In this document: positions 1 to 7,363 of the stretch, one piece after another
How positions within the stretch are numbered: the first letter of the stretch is position 1
Layout of the letters: every line of letters starts with the position of its first letter
Assembly: GCF_016786305.1 (NCBI RefSeq)
Contig: NZ_JADWYV010000067.1
Reading direction: 5' to 3' (one strand)
DNA: 40,085 nt
DNA from: Pseudofrankia nepalensis
GTDB taxonomy: Bacteria > Actinomycetota > Actinomycetes > Frankiales > Frankiaceae
Notes under the pieces: model-generated
Told to the model about the DNA's origin: nothing
The model's input: only the letters and a program-made list of their open reading frames with translations
The model's database searches: none
Translations under genes and position numbers: made by a program

Positions 1-1
1 T

Positions 2-958
2 ACGGCCCGGCGCGGCAGGGGCGCGCCGCCCCCCGCCGCGAGGCCCACGGCCCCCCGGGCGCCGCGCCGCGCGGCGGGGGCCGCGCGGGCCGAGGTGAGC
101 GGCGGCCCGAGGGCGGGCACCGCCGCGGCCCGTGCCGGCCGGGACGGCGGCCGAGCGCCCTCCGCGGCGCGGGACACGGGTGCGGCCAGCCGCGCGGGCG
201 GCCGGCGCGGGGGCGAGACGGATGAGCTCGTCGTCGGCCGCAACGCCGTCGTCGAGGCGCTGCGCGCCGGCGTGCCCGCGTCGACGCTGTACGTAGCCGG
301 CGGCCTGGAGTTCGACGAGCGGCTGGCGGAGGCGCGCAAGCTCGCCGGCCGGGCGGGGATGCCCGTCGTCGACGTCGGCCGGCTGGAGCTGGACCGGATG
401 TGCGGCGTGGCGCCCCACCAGGGGCTCGCGCTGGTCGTCCCACCCTTCCGTTACGCGCACCCCGACGACCTGCTGGAGCGGGCCCAGGCGGCCAGCGCGG
501 GGCTGCTCGTCGCGCTCGACGGCGTGACCGACCCGCGCAACCTGGGGGCCGTGGTCCGGTCGGCCGCGGCGTTCGGCGCCCATGGCGTCGTCGTGCCGGA
601 GCGGCGCGCCGCGGGAATGACGGCGGCCGCCTGGAAGACGTCGGCGGGCGCGGCGGCCCGGCTGCCGGTCGCCCGTGCCACCAACCTGAACCGGGCGCTG
701 CGGGGGTTCGCCGACGGCGGGCTGACCATCGTCGGGCTCGCCGCCGACGCGGACATCAGCCTCGACGACCTCGAGGCGGCCACCGACCCGCTCGTGCTCG
801 TCGTCGGCTCGGAGGGCCGCGGCCTGTCCCGGCTGGTAGGCGAGAACTGCGACCTGCTGGTCCGGATCCCGATGGCGGGCGAGGTCGAGTCGCTCAACGC
901 GGGGGTCGCCGCCGGCGTCGCCCTCGCCGAGATCGCCCGCCGGCGGCGCGCGTCGTAG
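2..958 (+). CDS. rlmB: 23S rRNA (guanosine-2'-O)-methyltransferase, TrmH/SpoU family, 5'-truncated by the window
   Basis: This enzyme methylates the 2'-O of a 23S rRNA guanosine (G2251 in E. coli numbering) with SAM. The SPOUT domain shows all three family motifs: motif 1 RNLGAVVRSA (about 537-566), motif 2 VVGSEGRGLS (about 799-832) and motif 3 IPMAGEVESLNAGVA (about 868-912). A substrate-binding N-domain begins at ELVVGRNAVVEAL (about 226). A GTG at 95 could serve as a start, but the frame is open to base 2 with an Arg/Ala/Pro/Gly-rich sequence. Actinobacterial RlmB proteins commonly carry such a basic disordered N-terminal extension, so I treat the gene as cut by the window edge. It converges on the VLRF1 gene and shares a terminator hairpin with it. 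Family assignment is firm; the exact target base is by homology. Confidence 0.93.
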   Translation, partial: TARRGRGAPPPAARPTAPRAPRRAAGAARAEVSGGPRAGTAAARAGRDGGRAPSAARDTGAASRAGGRRGGETDELVVGRNAVVEALRAGVPASTLYVAGGLEFDERLAEARKLAGRAGMPVVDVGRLELDRMCGVAPHQGLALVVPPFRYAHPDDLLERAQAASAGLLVALDGVTDPRNLGAVVRSAAAFGAHGVVVPERRAAGMTAAAWKTSAGAAARLPVARATNLNRALRGFADGGLTIVGLAADADISLDDLEAATDPLVLVVGSEGRGLSRLVGENCDLLVRIPMAGEVESLNAGVAAGVALAEIARRRRAS

Positions 959-992
959 CCGCGCGCGAGATCCGCGAGAGGCGCCGTAGCGG

Positions 993-1023
993 GCCCTGAC
1001 CCGCTCGCTGGGTGGGTCAGGGC
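993..1023. terminator. Bidirectional hairpin terminator between rlmB and the VLRF1 gene
   Basis: A perfect 10-bp inverted repeat, GCCCTGACCC (993-1002) and GGGTCAGGGC (1014-1023), has an 11-nt loop. It lies between convergent genes and its right arm covers the stop codon of the leftward gene. There is no U-tract, as is usual for high-GC actinobacteria. Confidence 0.6.
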
Positions 1024-1724
1024 GTGGGCGGGCCGGGTTCCACGACGCGGATGCGCACGGCGCGGAACTGGGCCGGCGAGTCGTCCAGGACACGGCGGCG
1101 CGGGTCAGGGACCGTCAGGAACGGCTCCGTGACGAGCGGGCGCAGCGGCGCGAGCCGCGGGTCGTCGAGGACCTGGCCGGCCGCGCGCCGTTCGCCCCCG
1201 AGGATCACGGCGTCCAGCCCGGTCGCCGGCAGGAGGACGCCCGCCGCCGCGTCGGCGGCCGCGGCGAGCGCGACCCGGACCTGGCCGTCGCGGCGGCGCG
1301 CGAACCGCTGCTGCGACCAGCCGCCGGCCGCGCTGCGCCCGTGCACCTGCCGCGCGCCGACCTTCGAGCCGACCAGCCGGGGACCGTCGAACACCCCGGC
1401 CGCGTACCCGCCCAGCCGGACCAGCAGCACGCCCACCCGCCGCTCCATCAGGGCGTGCGCGACGAGCAGCCTGTCCAGGCCGAGATCCAGGCCCTGATCC
1501 GGGGCTGGGCCGGAGACGGCCGGCGCCGGCGCGAGCGGGGGGAAGGGAACCTGGTACTCGGCGATGGCGCCGTCCTCGGCCGAGGCGACGACCGCCGTCG
1601 GCGAGACCGACCAGGCCAGCCGGCCGTGGCGGTCGCCGAACCGGCCCTGCCAGCCGGCCAGCCGTTCCGGAGCGACGCTTACCCAGTGGCCCCCACCGGC
1701 GGCCGGATGCGCTGGACTCACCAC
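1017..1724 (-). CDS. acVLRF1-family peptidyl-tRNA hydrolase (Vms1/ANKZF1-like release factor)
   Basis: VLRF1 proteins resemble eRF1. Their eukaryotic relatives Vms1/ANKZF1 cleave peptidyl-tRNA on split, stalled 60S ribosomes during ribosome quality control. The 235-aa product carries the diagnostic segment GRSAAGGWSQQRFARRR (residues 129-145). The GG...Q loop with Q138/Q139 is equivalent to the catalytic GSQ/GGQ loop, and the following Arg cluster is typical of the actinobacterial/chloroflexi branch. The ATG at 1724 is followed by the usual short N-terminus. The gene lies 42 bp downstream of the 420-aa unknown gene on the same strand, so co-transcription is likely. Family identity is confident. 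Its action on bacterial 50S-peptidyl-tRNA is inferred from the family. Confidence 0.85.
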   Translation of the reverse strand: MVSPAHPAAGGGHWVSVAPERLAGWQGRFGDRHGRLAWSVSPTAVVASAEDGAIAEYQVPFPPLAPAPAVSGPAPDQGLDLGLDRLLVAHALMERRVGVLLVRLGGYAAGVFDGPRLVGSKVGARQVHGRSAAGGWSQQRFARRRDGQVRVALAAAADAAAGVLLPATGLDAVILGGERRAAGQVLDDPRLAPLRPLVTEPFLTVPDPRRRVLDDSPAQFRAVRIRVVEPGPPTP

Positions 1725-1766
1725 CCCATTCTGGCGGCCGGGCGCGCCGATCCCGCCCGCGCTAGA

Positions 1767-3029
1767 TCATTGGTGGCTGGCGGAGCGGGTCACGGCACGC
1801 AGGCGCTGGCCCCACTCGGACCGCAGCCGCGGGGCGAGGCTCCCCGTCAGGCCGACCCGCCGCTCGGCGGCCCGGCGCCGGGCCTCGGCCTGGAGCAGGG
1901 CGAGGCGTTGGCGCCGCAGGGCCTGCTCGGCCGGGTCGAAGGGTGCGGACGAGCCGCGGGGCCGCGCCGGCTCCAGCGGCAGGGCGAGCGGGGAGGGCTG
2001 GTTGGCCGCGGCCGCCGCGGCCGCGGCCGCCACCGCCGCCGCGGCGACGGCCTGGTCGTCGCGGGCGGCCTCGACATGGGCGGTGGTGATGTCGGGATAG
2101 TGGCCGTGGAACTTGATCTCGATGCGCTGCCGGCGAGGCGTGCCCCCGGCCGGGTCCTGGGTCCAGCCCAGGAAGTACAGCGCGCTGGTGCCGCCGTACT
2201 CGGCGCCGTCGTGCGGGTTGTAGCCGCCGCCGTCCCAGCCGAAGCCGGCGTGCTCGCGCAGCACCCAGCGCAGGCCCTGGATGACGATCGGGTCCGGCTC
2301 GACCAGGCGGAGCGCGACATGCCGTTCCAGCTCCAGCCCGCGCTCACGGGCGACGATGCCCGCCGGAAGGTCCGGTGAGCGGCGCAGCATGAACATCTCG
2401 ATGGTCGGCCGGGGCTCTCCCGGCACGTCGGTCGCGCCGGCCAGCGTCGCGTGGGTGATCCGTACGTCCAGACTGTCGGCCGGTACGCGGTAGCGCTCGG
2501 CGAGCCGGGCCTTGACGATCACGCTGGGGACGACCGGGCCGGGCAGGGCGCCGAGCTCGGGCAGGACGCGCAGCGCGTGGTCGAAGTCGTCCGGGAAGAT
2601 CAGTAGTGCGCAGTGGTCGAGGACACAGTGCCGCGAGATCGAGTCGACAAGCGCCGGGGCGGCGTCGACGTCGGCGAAGACCTGGCCCAACAAGCTCTCC
2701 AGCGAGGAGGAGCGCAGCGACGCGCACACTCCCCGGACCCGGGCGCGGTCGAGGTCGTCCAGCCCGGTGGCCGCGCCCGCGTCGCCCGCGTCACTCACAG
2801 CGGCCGTCTGGGGCGTGGGGGCCGTCTGGGGCGCGGGGACCGCGGGAGGCGCGGGGACTGCCGGAGGCGCGGGGATTGCGGGAGGCGCGGGGATTGCGGG
2901 AGGCGCGGCGGCCGTGAGGGCCGCGGCGCCGGTCCGCGCCGAGGACGGGCTTTCCAGCGCGCCCGCTGGCGGAGCCGTGAGCGCGGATGTGAAGGGAGTC
3001 GTGTCGGTGTCCGTGCTCGACCCGTCCAT
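1767..3029 (-). CDS. Conserved-looking hypothetical protein with Pro-rich hexapeptide repeats
   Basis: I do not recognise this 420-aa protein. Residues 1-90 are low complexity, Ala/Pro/Thr-rich, with tandem six-residue repeats of the APPAIP/APPAVP type. Residues about 93-350 look like a folded domain: hydrophobic stretches such as HCALLIFPDDFDHAL, a segment rich in Gly/Asn/Asp/Tyr (GWDGGGYNPHDGAEYGG) and IEIKFHGHYPDITTAH. A poly-Ala run follows, and then an Arg/Glu/Leu-rich helix (about 375-400) that could be a coiled coil. There is no signal peptide or membrane segment, so it is probably cytoplasmic. The ATG at 3029 is the first start in the frame. It is the upstream partner of the VLRF1 gene (42-bp gap), which invites a translation-quality-control role, but nothing in its sequence shows this. 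Confidence 0.75.
   Translation of the reverse strand: MDGSSTDTDTTPFTSALTAPPAGALESPSSARTGAAALTAAAPPAIPAPPAIPAPPAVPAPPAVPAPQTAPTPQTAAVSDAGDAGAATGLDDLDRARVRGVCASLRSSSLESLLGQVFADVDAAPALVDSISRHCVLDHCALLIFPDDFDHALRVLPELGALPGPVVPSVIVKARLAERYRVPADSLDVRITHATLAGATDVPGEPRPTIEMFMLRRSPDLPAGIVARERGLELERHVALRLVEPDPIVIQGLRWVLREHAGFGWDGGGYNPHDGAEYGGTSALYFLGWTQDPAGGTPRRQRIEIKFHGHYPDITTAHVEAARDDQAVAAAAVAAAAAAAAANQPSPLALPLEPARPRGSSAPFDPAEQALRRQRLALLQAEARRRAAERRVGLTGSLAPRLRSEWGQRLRAVTRSASHQ
2831..2910 (-). repeat. 18-bp tandem repeat inside the 420-aa hypothetical gene
   Basis: Four to five copies of an 18-bp unit close to ggaggcgcggggattgcg occur in tandem. The last copies are nearly identical and the first diverge. 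The unit is six codons long, so changes in copy number keep the frame and only lengthen the Pro-Ala linker. Confidence 0.8.
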
Positions 3030-3243
3030 ACGCTTCGCGCCCCCACAGTGAACTCATGCGACGGTCGGTGGCCGGCTCGTCGACCGTTTACACATCCTTC
3101 ACGAATGACGCCGACGCGGTGGCCGATGTCACAGTTGGATATGCCTTATTTGTGCCGCTGACATTACGGCACCGATGGGCCGGTATCACCCCATGCCCGC
3201 TGTTCACAGCACTGATGGGCGTCTGGCCAGGGGTTATAGGCCG

Positions 3244-3267
3244 TCCGTGGTGATTTTTTTCCACGGA
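3244..3267. other. Hairpin with a seven-T loop
   Basis: The perfect 7-bp arms TCCGTGG and CCACGGA flank a 10-nt loop containing seven consecutive T residues. The T-run in the loop argues against an ordinary terminator. It could be a regulatory dyad upstream of the leftward gene. Confidence 0.4.
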
Positions 3268-3651
3268 GAAGGGAGCGGTCGCGAAAAACGGTCGGCCTGG
3301 CGGGCGGTCGTTCATCTGGCGAACGGACGGCTTTGGGCGGGCCTCGCCCCTGGCTGGCACTTTCGAATCACGGCCACGGCTGCGTGTGCGGCCTGCGCAG
3401 GAGTATTCGGCAGGCGGACGCGTCGTTGATACGCGGAGTACGCGGAAAAATTCGTGACGCGGACGCGAGGTTCGCGCGTGTCCGGCGGGATCGTCGCCGG
3501 GCGGCCGCCCCGGGGACGGGCCCGCCTCCAGCCGGGCCGCCGGGGCGAGGCGGACTGTCGTGCGGGGTGGACTGTCGTGGTCGGGCCGGGCTGCCGGGAG
3601 GGTGCCCGATCTCGGGCGACGAGCGGGCACGCTGGGCCTGTCCGGTCCGTT

Positions 3652-3714
3652 GCGCGGTCGTCGCGGTCGTCGCGGTCGTCGCGGTCGTCGCGGTCGTCGC
3701 GGTCGTCGCGGTCG
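3652..3714. repeat. 9-bp tandem repeat, seven copies
   Basis: Six perfect copies of tcgcggtcg run from 3661 to 3714, preceded by one variant copy (gcgcggtcg, 3652-3660). The array lies in the gene-free stretch. As a multiple of three, it opens long spurious reading frames in several phases. Confidence 0.95.
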
Positions 3715-3809
3715 GCGTGGCGTCGTGGTCGGCGGGCTGAGGTGCCCGCGTGCCCGGGGGAGCCCGGCCGGCGCGACTGGAGGTGATTGGCGTCGAAGGG
3801 TCCTCCTGT

Positions 3810-3840
3810 CTACCGAAGGTAGTAAATTGTTTTCTCTTTG
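3810..3840 (+). terminator. Intrinsic-terminator-like hairpin followed by a U-rich tract
   Basis: The arms CTACC (3810-3814) and GGTAG (3818-3822) enclose a GAA triloop. They are followed by a T-rich run (3823-3840, with four and three consecutive Ts). This is the only stem in the window followed by a U-rich tail. A second small hairpin, GGACA-CTC-TGTCC, follows at 3850-3862. It could end a leader or small RNA, or lie in the 5' region of the downstream gene. Confidence 0.35.
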
Positions 3841-3991
3841 GGTGGATAGGGACACTCTGTCCGTACCGTGTTGGCTGGAATCGCCACCGGATCAAGGGCG
3901 TCGGACGTCGGGGGGCCGTCCCGCTGGTCGTGCGGACGGCCCGGGGCCGAGGTGGCCACTCGCGCGACCGCGGCGCCCGGGGCGGGGATGC

Positions 3992-5302
3992 ATGGGGCAC
4001 GGGTATGGCCGGCCGTCGTGGGATGACGGCGCGAGCCGCGCCGGCGCGCGCCATGGCGCGCGGAGTTCCACTGAGGCCGGGCGGCGGGCGTCCTCCCAGT
4101 TCGGCGCGGGTGACCCGCCTGGATCCGCCGCGCACGACCAGGACGGCGAGGTCTGGGAAGCGGAGCTCGTCGACGAGCAGTGGGATCCGGTTGACGCCCT
4201 GAGCGCCGACGACGTCGAGATCGTGGACAGCGCCACCCTCGACGCCATCGCCAGTCGGCTGCGCGCCAGCGCGGCCCAGGAGTCCGCCACGTCATCGGCC
4301 AGGGCCGCCGCGGGAGTGCCCCCGCACCAATCTGGTTCCGCGGGGCCGGCCGCCGCGGCCGGGATGGCGGGCATGGGCCCGTCGACCCACGCGGGCCCGT
4401 CGACCCACGCGGGCCCGTCGACCCACGCGGCCCCGTTGAGCCACGCGACTCCGTTGACCGATGTGACCCCGTTGACCGATGTGACCGCGCCCCCGGCCGG
4501 GCCGGCGGATCCGGAGGCCTCGGCCAGGCCGACCGGCGCGGCCGGCCGGGTGAGTTGGTTCGAGCAGGCGCCACGCCGTTCGAGGGCTGCCGCGGCCAGC
4601 CGCCCCACGCGAGCCACGGTTGCCGCTGGTGCCGACCGCGCCGCGGAGGCGGGCCGGCGGGTGCCGGAGCACCGCCGGCGGCCGACGCGGCTGCTCGCGG
4701 GCCGGCTGGCGGGCGGCCAGCGGATCTACCAGCGTCAGCTGGATCGCCTGATGAGTCGAAGGATGGGGCGCGTGCCGCTGGTCGCGGTCGCGGGTGTGGT
4801 CGTGCTCGCGCTGCTCGTCGGCGGTCTGGCGGTCGCGCTGTCCGGCGGCGGGTCCGACTCGGCGGGGGGAGCCGGCGACCAGACCGCCGCGCGCCAGATC
4901 CCGGTGGACCCGGGCGGAGACACCGGTGGGCTGAACGATGGCGACACCGGTGGACGGGAGGATGACGACACCGGCGCGTCGGGAGCCGGGGCGAGTGGAC
5001 CGAGCCCGTCCGTGGGCGTCGCGCCACCCGGCGGGCTCGGGGGAGCAGGCAGCGCGCAGCTTGACACCGGTGTGATGGTGATGCCGAGCGTCGGATCAGT
5101 GGAGCCCGTGGCGTCGGAGCCGGCGTCCGTGCCGGAGCAGCCTCGCACGACCGGCGCGCCGTCCACGGGCGGCGGCGTCGCGACCGCCGAGCCGCGTCCG
5201 GCACCGACCGCCACCCCGGCCACCGCGACGACGCAGTCCTGCCCACCGATGACGCCCTTCCGGTACTTCCTGCTTCGTTTGTGGGGCCTCAACCCGTGCT
5301 GA
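3992..5302 (+). CDS. Single-pass membrane protein with low-complexity cytoplasmic and extracytoplasmic regions
   Basis: I do not recognise a named family. The frame is open further upstream, but that part is Arg-rich and passes through the 9-bp repeat. I choose the ATG at 3992 (MGHGYGRPSWDD), giving 436 aa. The N-terminal half is acidic and then Ala/Ser/Pro-rich, with tandem GPSTHA and PLTDVT repeats. A basic stretch precedes one transmembrane helix (about residues 261-283, VPLVAVAGVVVLALLVGGLA). The C-terminal part, probably outside the cell, is Gly/Asp/Pro/Thr-rich and ends in a compact aromatic tail with two cysteines (QSCPPMTPFRYF to WGLNPC). The architecture resembles anti-sigma or cell-envelope linker proteins, but no diagnostic motif supports that. 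It is monocistronic and converges on the acetamidase gene. Confidence 0.7.
   Translation: MGHGYGRPSWDDGASRAGARHGARSSTEAGRRASSQFGAGDPPGSAAHDQDGEVWEAELVDEQWDPVDALSADDVEIVDSATLDAIASRLRASAAQESATSSARAAAGVPPHQSGSAGPAAAAGMAGMGPSTHAGPSTHAGPSTHAAPLSHATPLTDVTPLTDVTAPPAGPADPEASARPTGAAGRVSWFEQAPRRSRAAAASRPTRATVAAGADRAAEAGRRVPEHRRRPTRLLAGRLAGGQRIYQRQLDRLMSRRMGRVPLVAVAGVVVLALLVGGLAVALSGGGSDSAGGAGDQTAARQIPVDPGGDTGGLNDGDTGGREDDDTGASGAGASGPSPSVGVAPPGGLGGAGSAQLDTGVMVMPSVGSVEPVASEPASVPEQPRTTGAPSTGGGVATAEPRPAPTATPATATTQSCPPMTPFRYFLLRLWGLNPC
4377..4492 (+). repeat. In-frame 18-bp tandem repeats in the membrane-protein gene
   Basis: Three near-identical 18-bp units (gggcccgtcgacccacgc type, about 4377-4430) encode GPSTHA. 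They are followed by related units encoding PLSHAT and two copies of PLTDVT. All are multiples of three, so copy-number change preserves the frame. Confidence 0.85.
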
Positions 5303-5476
5303 GCCGGGCCGCCTCCTGAACGCCGCGTCCTGACCGCGCGCACGGCCCGACTCCCGCCTGTCCTGGCCCCTGCCTGTCCTGTTCCAGGGCCCGCGCATAC
5401 GAGATCCGGCGGTGCCGCATGGCCGTCATGCCCCAGAGCCGCGGCGGGTGGCGGCTGGTGGCGGGCCGCGGAAAGG

Positions 5477-6484
5477 TCAGGGTGTCGGGATCTGGGCCGC
5501 CAGTTCGCGGAGATGGCGGTGCATGCCGTCGTAGGCCGCGGCCGGTGGCAGGTAGGCCTTGGAGACCTTGGCAAGGGCGCTGAAGTTGACGTCCACGACG
5601 TTGGCCAGCGGAGCCTCGCTGATCTGGCTCAGGAGCTGATAGCTGTCGAGCGTCTCCAGGCCGTACAGCTCGGACAGCCAGTTCACCATCTCCACCTGGC
5701 CGATTCGCCAGGCGTCCTCCAACGGGCGGCTCGACCCGACGGTGATCAGGTGGGTGTCGCTTTCGAGGCGCGGCCAGGCCGGCGACCCGCCCTTGATCAG
5801 CTCGACGAGCAGTGTCACGTCCATCGCGCCTTCGACCGCCGTCCCGCAGGCCTCGCCCTCGCCCTGGCGGTAGTGCCCGTCGCCGACGGAGAACAGCGCG
5901 CCCTCCACGTTGACGCCGAGATAGCACGTCACGCCGGCGCGCATCTCCGGGGTATCCATGTTGCCGCCGAACCGGTCCGGCACCAGCGCCGAACGGGCCT
6001 CGAAAGCGGCCGGCGCGACGCCGACCGTGCCGAGCATTGGTGACATCGGCAAGGGGATCTGGTGCTCGCTGGACAGTGCCGTGAAGATGACCGTGCCGGC
6101 CGCGCGGTCGACTTCGTAGATCCAGGTCCGCTCGGGTAGCGGCGGCTGCAGCGTCGCGGTGCGATCCGTGCCGGTCAGGCCCCCGAAGAACGGGATCGTC
6201 GTCGACGCTCCCCAGCCCCGGGCCGGAACAAGGTCGACAAGGTGCAACACGAGCGTGTCACCCGGCTCCGCGCCCTCGACGTAGAACGGACCCGTCTGCG
6301 GGTTGACGAACGGCATCGTCAGTGCACTGCTCGGCAGGTCGGCGGTGGTCCGCAACCGGCCGCAGAACGCGTCCTCCGTCCACAGCCGCAGCACGGAGCC
6401 CGGCCGGATCTTCCGGATCGGCGCGACCCCGCCGAACGTCCACGCGAACTGCTCGGGCTCCGGCCGGAACTCGACGATCTCCAC
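5477..6484 (-). CDS. Acetamidase/formamidase family protein (FmdA/AmdA)
   Basis: The family hydrolyses short aliphatic amides such as acetamide and formamide to the acid and ammonia in the cytoplasm. The 335-aa product matches family length and shows the expected core: PGSVLRLWTEDAFCG, GPFYVEGAEPGDTLVLHL, GTVGVAPAAF, GGNMDTPEMRAGVTCYL and VGDGHYRQGEGE. The frame runs on to an ATG at 6949, but that extension is Arg-rich. The GTG at 6484 has an AGGAGG Shine-Dalgarno 8 nt upstream and begins directly at the conserved N-terminus (VEIVEFRPEPEQF), so I place the start there. A GTG at 6490 is the alternative. The gene is monocistronic, and no amide transporter or regulator is adjacent. Substrate is by family only. 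Confidence 0.9.
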   Translation of the reverse strand: MEIVEFRPEPEQFAWTFGGVAPIRKIRPGSVLRLWTEDAFCGRLRTTADLPSSALTMPFVNPQTGPFYVEGAEPGDTLVLHLVDLVPARGWGASTTIPFFGGLTGTDRTATLQPPLPERTWIYEVDRAAGTVIFTALSSEHQIPLPMSPMLGTVGVAPAAFEARSALVPDRFGGNMDTPEMRAGVTCYLGVNVEGALFSVGDGHYRQGEGEACGTAVEGAMDVTLLVELIKGGSPAWPRLESDTHLITVGSSRPLEDAWRIGQVEMVNWLSELYGLETLDSYQLLSQISEAPLANVVDVNFSALAKVSKAYLPPAAAYDGMHRHLRELAAQIPTP

Positions 6485-7363
6485 CCGCACCGCCTCCTCG
6501 CACCGGTCGCCGCACCTGTCGCCACGGGCGTCGTGGCCGAACAGCCGCGGGTGCCGTGGTGGAACCGCGACGCCGCGGCCGGTTCGATCTCCGACACGGT
6601 GAATCGCTCTGGCCCGTGCGCGGCCGAATCTACGACCATCCGGTTTCGCCCCCGCTACGCGCACGTCATCGCCAGGTCGGGCCAGTGCCACCTCACCGAA
6701 CGTTCGCCCCGCAGGCCGCGCCCGGGGAACCAAGAGCAGTCGGGCGGGGCGCGCCGACGGTGACATGGAACGTCTGCCTGATCTCTCGACTGCCGTCCTG
6801 GTAAGGGCGAACGTCGCTGGATGCGGCACCAGAGGGAACCCCGTGACCGGTGAGCGGGCGGTCCCGACGAGCGGCTGGCGATGACCTGTGGGGCGTTCGA
6901 CCATGATCCCAGACGCCATGGTGCCGAGAACCTCCTCGTCAGGCATCACAGCCCCTGGACCGATCCCAGGACCGGCCAGCCACCAGCGAGCTGTGAGTGT
7001 CGCCCCACGTGGCCGGCCAACACCGGACCTTGGAGCTCATGGCGGCATCCTGTCGCCAACCTGGGACGGCCGGCAGGGCGCTCGGCGTTCCGTCGGACAG
7101 GCGGGGCGCGAGACGACGCCGGCTGGCTCGCTGACGGCTGACGAACTCCCCACCTTGTCACGTCGGGCAGGGCGCGCCGGCCGTACAGGCGTCGGCCACG
7201 TTGCCGGGCAGGGCGCTGGTCGGATTCGGTCACAGCCGACGATCAAGAGTGGCGGAGGGAGGGGGCGGGCAGCGGAGTTGTCGGAGGTGCGCGGGATGCT
7301 CGGGTGGTGGCTACTTCCCGCCAAGCAGGCCGTGGGGACAAGTCGGTCTCGCCGACGGTCGCG
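6485..7363. other. Gene-free intergenic region of about 880 bp
   Basis: It separates the leftward acetamidase gene from the rightward AlkZ-like gene. Open frames here are Arg/Gly/Pro-rich with no recognisable domain. I see no repeats, RNA genes or insertion-sequence remnants. It should contain the two divergent promoters, but none stands out. Confidence 0.5.

Larger units (their letters stand above)
3030..3991. other. Gene-free region of about 960 bp with hairpins and a 9-bp minisatellite
   Basis: No convincing coding sequence is visible on either strand. The translated frames are Arg/Pro-rich shadows. The stretch lies between two diverging genes (420-aa protein leftward, membrane protein rightward) and has several AT-richer islands, which are unusual for this genome. 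It holds a small stem GTGCCG/CGGCAC (3152-3172), a stem TCCGTGG/CCACGGA with a T-rich loop (3244-3267), the 9-bp repeat array and a terminator-like hairpin near 3810. Promoters for both flanking genes should lie here. A small RNA is possible but not demonstrated. Confidence 0.6.

Noticed and set aside
3088..3855. Long minus-strand frame opposite the 9-bp repeat
   Set aside because: It consists of Arg-Pro repeats created by the minisatellite and has no domain or ribosome site.
6491..6949. N-terminal extension of the acetamidase frame
   Set aside because: Arg-rich composition, no homology to the family start, and an ideal Shine-Dalgarno precedes the GTG at 6484.
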